11,627 nucleotides of DNA, taken from Marinagarivorans sp. UBA5868. GTDB taxonomy: Bacteria; Pseudomonadota; Gammaproteobacteria; Pseudomonadales; Cellvibrionaceae. Positions 6,100 to 11,627 of the stretch are shown one piece after another (the first letter of the stretch is position 1; each line of letters begins with the position of its first letter). The stretch covers positions 1 to 11,627 of the forward strand of contig DJFQ01000155.1 in NCBI GenBank assembly GCA_002432095.1, written 5' to 3'. Under the pieces are notes generated by a model that saw only the letters and a program-made list of their open reading frames with translations, did not search any database and was not told the origin of the DNA. Position numbers and translations under genes: made by a program.

Positions 6100-9000
6100 A
6101 TGGACCGCATAACACAAGCGTTGGAAACTGCACGACTGGAGCTGCTCGACATGGGCTTGCGCGGTAACTCCTTGCTGCATTTCCGGTCCGGTGCCAAAAC
6201 GGTCGAAGTGGTCGACGAGCGTTCCGCCGATATTCTGCGACTTCTGGTGGAAGAGAAACGCACCCTGAGTTTTATTCCGCTGCCCACAAAACTCACCGGC
6301 GACGCCGCAGCGCTGGAGATGCCTGAGTTGGTCAACCGGCTGGCCGAACTCCAGGGCGACAGGCGCCATCTGGACAATCGGTTGCAAACCCGCCTTACCA
6401 CGGAGCAACTGGATAAACGCCTGCTGAAAATTCACACCGACGCAAATACGTTTATTCAAGAACAGGGCGTCAATATTCTTTACCTCGCCCTGGGATTTCT
6501 CACTTGGTTCGAGACCAACACACCTGAGACTCCGCGTCAGGCGCCGCTGTTGCTGGTGCCGGTAAGTCTCACACGTAGCTCCGTGCGCGAGCGCTTCGCC
6601 CTGCGCTATACCGAGGCTGAGTTGGGCGGCAATCTTACTTTGGCTGCCAAGCTGAAAATGGAATTTCAAATAGCACTGCCGGAATTCACGGAAGACACGG
6701 TGCTGACGGAATACTGGGCGCAATTACAGGAGCAAATCGCGAATAAGAAAGGATGGGCGGTCAACGCGGACGATATTGCACTGGGATTCTTTTCGTTCGG
6801 CAAATTCCAGATGTATCAGGATCTCGCACCGGACATCTGGCCGGCGGACAAGCGCCCGGTATCGCACCCTACGCTACAGGCGCTGCTGGATACCGGGTTC
6901 AGCGGATCAGACCATAGCGAAACTGCTTCACCACCAGAACTTAAAGACAGCCTGAATTTCATCAAAGACGCTGACTCCAGTCAGACGGCCGCAGTGCTGG
7001 CGGTAAAAGCAGGCCACCATTTGGTGATCCAAGGCCCGCCGGGCACAGGCAAATCCCAAACCATCACCAATATCGTCGCCGACAGTTTGGCAGCAGGCAA
7101 AACCATTCTCTTTGTTGCGGAAAAAATGGCGGCATTGGAGGTGGTAAAACGTCGACTGGAGGAATGCCACCTGGGGGCGGCGGTTCTAGCCCTCCACAGT
7201 CACAAAACCAACAAGCGCTCGGTGCTGGAGGACTTGCAAACCACCCTGGAACTCGGCGCACCGCAAGTTGGTGAGCACACCGAAAAGCGAGAACGCCATC
7301 AGCAACTGCAACAGCAATTGGATGATTATTGTGCGGCGATCAACACGCCGATTTTGCAGTCTGGACACTCCTTCATTGATGCGCTGGGTCTGTACCATCA
7401 CGCGGCCACTGCGATGGCAGATGCCACACTACCCGGATTTGATTGTCCAGACTGGCCCCAGTGGAGTGCGAGCCGATTTAGCGAGGTAGACCGCGCTGTG
7501 GGTGAGTTGGCAGAGCTGGTTATTACCATGGGCGCACCGGCACGACACCCCTTCACCGACAGCGGTTTGCGAGATTGCAGCCCCATGCTGGTGGATGATG
7601 TCCGCACCCAACTTATGACTCTGGCCCCCCTCGTCAACGCACAGATTGCCAATGCCACATCCGTAGCGGAAGCGCTCGATACCGAAAAACCCAACACACA
7701 GACAGAAGTGGAGGCGCTGCTCGAGGGTGCGGATTTACTCATGCAGCGCCCGCCGTTGGCCGGTCTGAATATCACGGCGGAGGAGTGGCACAGTCAACAA
7801 GTACTGCTGAACGAACTTCTGGCCCACCGAGAGGAGATGTCGGCAATCCGCCTTCGGCGCGCTGGCGAATTGGTGGATCAAGGCTGGCAGGTGGATGTTC
7901 TTGAGGCACGGCGCATCTGGGCGACCCTTGGCCATCGCTGGTGGCGTGTACTCGCGACAGACTTTCGCCGCGCACGTCGGACATTGCAGGGAATCCTCAA
8001 AGGACCCATACCGCCGGACAGCCACAACTGTATCGCGCTGCTGGATGACGTGCTGAGATTCCAAACTCTGGAAAAGCAGGTTCAAGCGCATGCTGAATTA
8101 GTGCGGAAATTATTTGGCACCCGCTGGACTACGGAGGCAGATCTGCGCAGCGACACCGACTGGCTGATCGCGCTGCATCGCAAGCGGGTGGAAGGTCGGA
8201 TATCCGACGCCGTGTTGCAACGCATTGCCGAGGGCGGCAAACCGGCGATCCAGACCGAGCAACTAGCCGAGCTGCAACGGCAAACTGCCGTGCTCTCCGA
8301 TCAGCTCGCACAACTGACCAAGCGCCTTGAGTTGCGCGACGACCCACTTCACCAACCACTGGCATTGTTGCACCAACGATGTGTAGAGCAGCTGAGCCAA
8401 ATGGAGCGAATCTACGAGATGGCGCAATACAACCGCCTGTGCGTCGATTTGCATCAACACCAACTCACTACCCTGACGGAGCAAATATGGAGCGGGGCTT
8501 TGGCGCCTGCGCAAATGCAGCATTACCTTCGCCACAACTGGTATCGCTATCTGCTGCATCATGCCTACACCCATTTCGAGACGTTGCGTTTTTTTGATCG
8601 CTCGCGCCACGAAAGCGCTATTCAGGAATTTCGCAAACTGGATATGGGGCTCTTTCATCAAGCGCAGGAACGCTTGGTGGCGCAGCACTTCCAACAACTG
8701 CCAAGCGGAAGCGCCGGTGAAATGGAAGTGTTGCGCCGGGAGATGAATAAGAAACGCCGCCACCTTCCCATTCGCCAGTTGCTGGCACAGGCGGGTCGCG
8801 CTGTGCAGAAGATAAAACCAGTGTTCATGATGAGTCCCATGTCGGTGGCAACCTATCTGCAGCCGGGAGAGCTGGAATTCGACTTGGTGATATTTGATGA
8901 GGCCAGCCAGGTTCGTGTGGTCGACGCGTTCGGCCCCCTGCTGCGCGGCCGGCAGGCGGTTGTCGTGGGCGACACACGACAGATGCCACCCACCGACTTC

Positions 9001-10737
9001 TTTACCAAATCACTGGAGCTTGATGACGAGGAAGCAGAAGCGAGTTCCACCGCCGACATTGAAAGCATCCTCAGTATGTTTTTGGCCAAAGGCGCGCCAG
9101 AGGCTTGGTTGCGCTGGCACTATCGCAGCCGGCATGAATCCTTGATCCAACTCTCCAACCAGGAGTTTTACGACAACAAACTGTTTATCTTCCCCAGTCC
9201 CGGCCTCAACCCGCAAGCTCGCGGCCTGCTGCTCCACCATTTGCCAGATACGGTGTACGAGCGCGGCACCACTCGCACCAACCCTGGAGAAGCCCGAGCG
9301 GTGGCTGAAGCGGTTATGCGCCACGCTGAGCAATCACCCAGCCTTACTCTCGGTGTGGTGGCCTTCTCCACCGCCCAGCGCGACTGTATCCTCCAGGAGT
9401 TGGAGACGCTTCGCCAAGCGGATAACCGTTTCGAAGCCTTTTTCGATGAAAATCAGATGGAAGGTTTTTTTGTGAAAAATCTGGAGAATGTGCAAGGTGA
9501 CGAGCGCGACGTCATCATGATTAGCATTGGCTACGGCCGTACGGCAGAAGGCAACCTCAGCCGTAACTTCGGTCCACTGAACAGTGAAGGGGGCCAGCGC
9601 CGGCTCAATGTACTGATCACCCGGGCGCGTCTCGCCATGGAAGTGTTTTGCAACTTTACCGCGACAGACCTGAATCCACCCGCGGATGCGCCGTTGGGGG
9701 TTAAAGCCCTGCGTGAGTTTCTTCATTACGCCGCAAATCGCGAGCAGACTGACCTGCAATCTGCGGCCGCCACCGGGCACTTCGAAAAGGTGATTACCAC
9801 CTTGCTAGAAGCGGAGGGGTATCAGGTGCGAGCACAATTAGGTTCCGCCGGCTTTTATCTGGATATCGCCCTTAGCGATCCCCAACTCCCGGGCTGTTAT
9901 CGACTGGCAGTGGAGTGCGATGGCAGCAACTATCACCGCAATGCCAACGCGCGGGATCGCGACCGTCTGCGCCAGCAGGTACTCGAAGGTTTGGGTTGGG
10001 ATTTTTACCGTATCTGGAGCGTGGACTGGTATCGCCAGCCACAACAAGAAGCCCGCCGTCTGCTGGACCGGGTTGGACAGGCAATGACCGTTATCATCAC
10101 ACCTCAAGCCAAACTCACACCAAAATCGAGCCAGAAAACAGACCGCGAGGTAATAAATCGCGCGACAATAAACCGCGAGGACGATGGACAGGTGCAGGCC
10201 TACCGAATGTTCGACGGCAATCTCGGCATCAGCAGCGACACCGACTTGGCACAGCTCACGCTCGATAAACTTGCGCATATGATGCAGAAAATTATCGCCT
10301 ATGAAGGTCCTTTGCATTTGCGCGAGGCGGCGCGGCGCATCGTCAGTGCCAGCGCTACCAGCCGAGTAACCAGTCGTTTTTTGCAGCAGCTTACTGGTGC
10401 CGCTCGAACAGGGCACAGCCAAGGAATTTTCTATTTCGCGGATGATTTTATTTATGCAGATGAACATCGACATGTCTCGCCACGCAATCGCGCCGCGCTG
10501 CCGACAAGTTCAAGACAATGGGAACTCGTGCCGCCAGAGGAATGGCAAGCCGCCATCCTGCATGTAGTGGAGAACGCGTTCAGCGTATCGCCGGAGGAAT
10601 TGGCCAGCCACGCGCTATCTCTTTTAGGTTTTGCGCGGCCTTCCGCACAGATCAAAACTCAAGTGCAAAACACAGTAAGCGAACTTATCGCTCGCCAGGT
10701 CTTGAAACAGCAAGCCGGGAAGGTAAGTCGCGCATAA
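6100..10737 (+). CDS. DUF4011 / SF1 helicase / MTES_1575-type nuclease / DUF3320 fusion, Hhe-like candidate defence protein
   Basis: This 1545-residue protein joins four parts. Residues about 5-200 look like the DUF4011 N-terminus (LLDMGLRGNSLLHFR at 15-29). A superfamily 1 helicase core has Walker A GPPGTGKS (312-319, Lys318), Walker B VIFDEASQ (930-937, Asp933/Glu934), GDTRQMPP (957-964), HYRSRHES (1007-1014), VQGDERD (1131-1137) and RLNVLITRAR (1168-1177). About 610 mostly helical residues separate motifs I and II. Residues about 1230-1325 form a PD-(D/E)xK/Vsr-like nuclease of the REase_MTES_1575 type: D1255, VECDG (1271-1275), H1279, an RDRDRLRQ run, and RIWSVDW (1304-1310). A polar linker (about 1330-1375) leads to DUF3320 (about 1385-1440) and a C-terminal tail. 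The architecture resembles single-protein Hhe (HEPN, helicase, Vsr) antiphage systems, but no certain HEPN domain is visible. All catalytic motifs look intact. The ribosome binding site before ATG 6100 is weak. No partner defence gene is adjacent. Confidence 0.88.
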   Translation: MDRITQALETARLELLDMGLRGNSLLHFRSGAKTVEVVDERSADILRLLVEEKRTLSFIPLPTKLTGDAAALEMPELVNRLAELQGDRRHLDNRLQTRLTTEQLDKRLLKIHTDANTFIQEQGVNILYLALGFLTWFETNTPETPRQAPLLLVPVSLTRSSVRERFALRYTEAELGGNLTLAAKLKMEFQIALPEFTEDTVLTEYWAQLQEQIANKKGWAVNADDIALGFFSFGKFQMYQDLAPDIWPADKRPVSHPTLQALLDTGFSGSDHSETASPPELKDSLNFIKDADSSQTAAVLAVKAGHHLVIQGPPGTGKSQTITNIVADSLAAGKTILFVAEKMAALEVVKRRLEECHLGAAVLALHSHKTNKRSVLEDLQTTLELGAPQVGEHTEKRERHQQLQQQLDDYCAAINTPILQSGHSFIDALGLYHHAATAMADATLPGFDCPDWPQWSASRFSEVDRAVGELAELVITMGAPARHPFTDSGLRDCSPMLVDDVRTQLMTLAPLVNAQIANATSVAEALDTEKPNTQTEVEALLEGADLLMQRPPLAGLNITAEEWHSQQVLLNELLAHREEMSAIRLRRAGELVDQGWQVDVLEARRIWATLGHRWWRVLATDFRRARRTLQGILKGPIPPDSHNCIALLDDVLRFQTLEKQVQAHAELVRKLFGTRWTTEADLRSDTDWLIALHRKRVEGRISDAVLQRIAEGGKPAIQTEQLAELQRQTAVLSDQLAQLTKRLELRDDPLHQPLALLHQRCVEQLSQMERIYEMAQYNRLCVDLHQHQLTTLTEQIWSGALAPAQMQHYLRHNWYRYLLHHAYTHFETLRFFDRSRHESAIQEFRKLDMGLFHQAQERLVAQHFQQLPSGSAGEMEVLRREMNKKRRHLPIRQLLAQAGRAVQKIKPVFMMSPMSVATYLQPGELEFDLVIFDEASQVRVVDAFGPLLRGRQAVVVGDTRQMPPTDFFTKSLELDDEEAEASSTADIESILSMFLAKGAPEAWLRWHYRSRHESLIQLSNQEFYDNKLFIFPSPGLNPQARGLLLHHLPDTVYERGTTRTNPGEARAVAEAVMRHAEQSPSLTLGVVAFSTAQRDCILQELETLRQADNRFEAFFDENQMEGFFVKNLENVQGDERDVIMISIGYGRTAEGNLSRNFGPLNSEGGQRRLNVLITRARLAMEVFCNFTATDLNPPADAPLGVKALREFLHYAANREQTDLQSAAATGHFEKVITTLLEAEGYQVRAQLGSAGFYLDIALSDPQLPGCYRLAVECDGSNYHRNANARDRDRLRQQVLEGLGWDFYRIWSVDWYRQPQQEARRLLDRVGQAMTVIITPQAKLTPKSSQKTDREVINRATINREDDGQVQAYRMFDGNLGISSDTDLAQLTLDKLAHMMQKIIAYEGPLHLREAARRIVSASATSRVTSRFLQQLTGAARTGHSQGIFYFADDFIYADEHRHVSPRNRAALPTSSRQWELVPPEEWQAAILHVVENAFSVSPEELASHALSLLGFARPSAQIKTQVQNTVSELIARQVLKQQAGKVSRA

Positions 10738-10749
10738 AAATGAAAACAT

Positions 10750-10803
10750 GGCGGCAAAACAATTCATTTGTCCCGTTAAATAAAAAACGCCGCCGATTTT
10801 TTT
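10750..10803 (+). terminator. Candidate terminator after the helicase gene
   Basis: GGCGGC (10750-10755) pairs with GCCGCC (10789-10794), followed by GA and seven T. The 33-base loop is long but can fold a small inner ACAA/TTGT hairpin. Placement 13 bases after the stop codon supports the call; the long loop lowers confidence. Confidence 0.45.
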
Positions 10804-10854
10804 GCTATTTTGTGTCCCCATTCCGCTCAACCACAGGACATACAGGGAAACCGT

Positions 10855-11238
10855 ATGGAGCACATCCGCCTGTACTTTGAGTCACCGCTGTGGCAGTCCG
10901 GCAGCCTGATCGCCGTTATTGTGCTTGCGGTATTGCTAACCCGTCTGTCCGGGCAAAAGCTCCTGGAATTTGGCGTGCATCTGGTTTTTGTCTGGCTCAT
11001 CCTGATGCTGCTTGGCTCCTGGGTGTCACCGGCTTATTGGGCTTTTCTCGGCAAAGGGCTGCTGGCGTTCCTGTTATTTTTCGGCTGTTGGCTTCTGCTA
11101 TTAAAAATTTGCGATAAATTCGGCCAACCGTGTCTCGGCGAAGGCGGTCTGGCGGTGTTGCTACCGGTCTTTATCATTCCCCATATTGTCGTGTTGTCCA
11201 TGATCGGCCGGGGCGTCATCGCGCTGTTTATGCAATAA
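10855..11238 (+). CDS. Unrecognised small four-helix membrane protein
   Basis: The 127-residue product is highly hydrophobic, with four likely transmembrane segments at about 14-30, 36-56, 62-84 and 97-117, joined by short polar loops (LSGQK, and KICDKFGQPCLGEGG with two Cys). I do not recognise the family and assign no function. ATG 10855 is chosen because AGGGA lies six bases upstream; an in-frame TTG at 10810 has no ribosome binding site. A possible extended -10 (TGCTATTTT, 10803-10811) lies just after the preceding terminator candidate, and a strong hairpin follows the gene, so it is probably transcribed alone. Its position right after the helicase does not by itself show a functional link. 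Confidence 0.7.
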   Translation: MEHIRLYFESPLWQSGSLIAVIVLAVLLTRLSGQKLLEFGVHLVFVWLILMLLGSWVSPAYWAFLGKGLLAFLLFFGCWLLLLKICDKFGQPCLGEGGLAVLLPVFIIPHIVVLSMIGRGVIALFMQ

Positions 11239-11248
11239 CGAGCACTGA

Positions 11249-11272
11249 TAAAGACGGCGGAGGCCGTCTTTA
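11249..11272 (+). terminator. Hairpin terminator after the small membrane protein gene
   Basis: TAAAGACGGC (11249-11258) and GCCGTCTTTA (11263-11272) form a perfect 10-bp stem around a GGAG tetraloop, 10 bases after the stop codon. The T run is short (three within the stem), so it is a likely terminator or mRNA 3' end structure, usable from either side. Confidence 0.6.
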
Positions 11273-11290
11273 CGGTTATTGCTTCTGTCT

Positions 11291-11340
11291 ACCGATCTCC
11301 TCTGGCTTATCAATCACCGTACCATCGCCTCTGGCTTTAT
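11291..11340. repeat. Two imperfect direct repeats in the terminal intergenic gap
   Basis: Two 20-base units beginning ACC and sharing CCTCTGGCTT (11291-11310 and 11321-11340) lie 30 bases apart in the gap between the membrane protein gene and the dehydratase gene. Significance unknown. Confidence 0.35.
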
Positions 11341-11372
11341 CGATGGTCTCTGAAAAACCAGTCTTCTCTCGC

Positions 11373-11627
11373 CTACCAATTCCAAAGAGAGCCATCTTCC
11401 AGACGGTTCACCGGCAGGCATTTGCGCTGATACGGATATTTCGCCGCAAGCGCCTCATCGATATCCACGCCATGACCTGGCGCCTCCCCGGGCGTGAAAT
11501 AGCCTTTGTCGAACGAGTATGCATGAGGAAAGACGGCATCCGTCTCGTCGCTATGCGCCATATGCTCCTGAATACCGAAATTGGGTACCCAATAATCGAA
11601 GTGCAGAGCTGCGCCCATGCATACCGG
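11373..11627 (-). CDS. manD: D-mannonate dehydratase-type protein (ManD/RspA, enolase superfamily), C-terminal part
   Basis: Only the last 85 codons lie in the window; the gene enters from the right edge and stops at 11373. The visible sequence includes [49 protein letters not shown] and the ending [14 protein letters not shown]. These are the conserved C-terminal segments of the ManD/RspA (D-mannonate or D-gluconate dehydratase, formerly starvation-sensing RspA) group, which converts sugar acids to 2-keto-3-deoxygluconate. The in-frame Met at 11618 is internal, since the reading frame continues upstream as PVC. Members differ in substrate and activity, so the exact substrate cannot be stated. 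It would fit uronate or polysaccharide catabolism encoded to the right. Confidence 0.9.
   Translation of the reverse strand, partial: PVCMGAALHFDYWVPNFGIQEHMAHSDETDAVFPHAYSFDKGYFTPGEAPGHGVDIDEALAAKYPYQRKCLPVNRLEDGSLWNW

Noticed and set aside
6160..6186. RGNSLLH (R21-H27) at the helicase N-terminus as a HEPN Rx5H motif
   Set aside because: It is the conserved DUF4011 opening segment (LLD-x-x-LR-x-x-LL-x-FR), where the His position is usually Asn as I recall the family; a HEPN reading is not justified.
6094..6723. A 209-codon minus-strand frame opposite the helicase N-terminus
   Set aside because: Antisense to a well-supported protein, without motifs or a ribosome binding site.
9838..10473. 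A 211-codon minus-strand frame opposite the nuclease and DUF3320 region
   Set aside because: It lies opposite conserved nuclease motifs and has no recognisable domain; judged a shadow.

Overview
The window looks like chromosomal DNA from a gammaproteobacterium of moderate GC content. The CarA/CarB sequences are proteobacterial in type, and the HDOD, MarC and PA2169-type four-helix proteins together with a mannonate-dehydratase homologue would suit a Pseudomonas/Cellvibrio/Saccharophagus-like lineage. That placement is an inference from protein types, not from a search. No tRNA, rRNA, CRISPR array, insertion sequence or phage gene was seen.

Layout. On the minus strand at the left edge lies carB (only its first 260 codons are in the window), preceded by complete carA, which begins at a TTG codon with a strong GGAGG ribosome binding site. 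Upstream of carA is a long, structured, untranslated-looking region (about 1982-2330). It holds a strong terminator-shaped hairpin, a second long stem, a short ORF that reads across the terminator, and an imperfect palindrome near a candidate promoter; this looks like a regulated leader. Divergently on the plus strand come an RluA-family pseudouridine synthase (2572-3387, with a 17-bp tandem duplication at its start) and an HDOD-domain signalling protein (3702-4544). A MarC-family membrane protein lies convergently on the minus strand (4567-5184). Next on the plus strand are a small ferritin-like four-helix protein of the PA2169/DUF2383 kind (5528-5968), with a CRP/Vfr-like site upstream, a 1545-residue DUF4011 / superfamily 1 helicase / MTES_1575-type (Vsr-like) nuclease / DUF3320 fusion (6100-10737), and an unrecognised four-helix membrane protein (10855-11238). 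At the right edge the minus strand carries the last 85 codons of a ManD/RspA-type sugar-acid dehydratase.

How it fits together. carA and carB encode the two subunits of carbamoyl-phosphate synthetase, feeding arginine and pyrimidine synthesis. Most other genes are single transcription units with their own leaders and hairpins. The most interesting gene is the giant helicase-nuclease fusion. Its architecture resembles the single-protein Hhe-type antiphage systems, and it sits alone among housekeeping-type genes with no methylase, toxin or other defence partner in view. The second point of interest is the carA leader, which may control carAB by attenuation.
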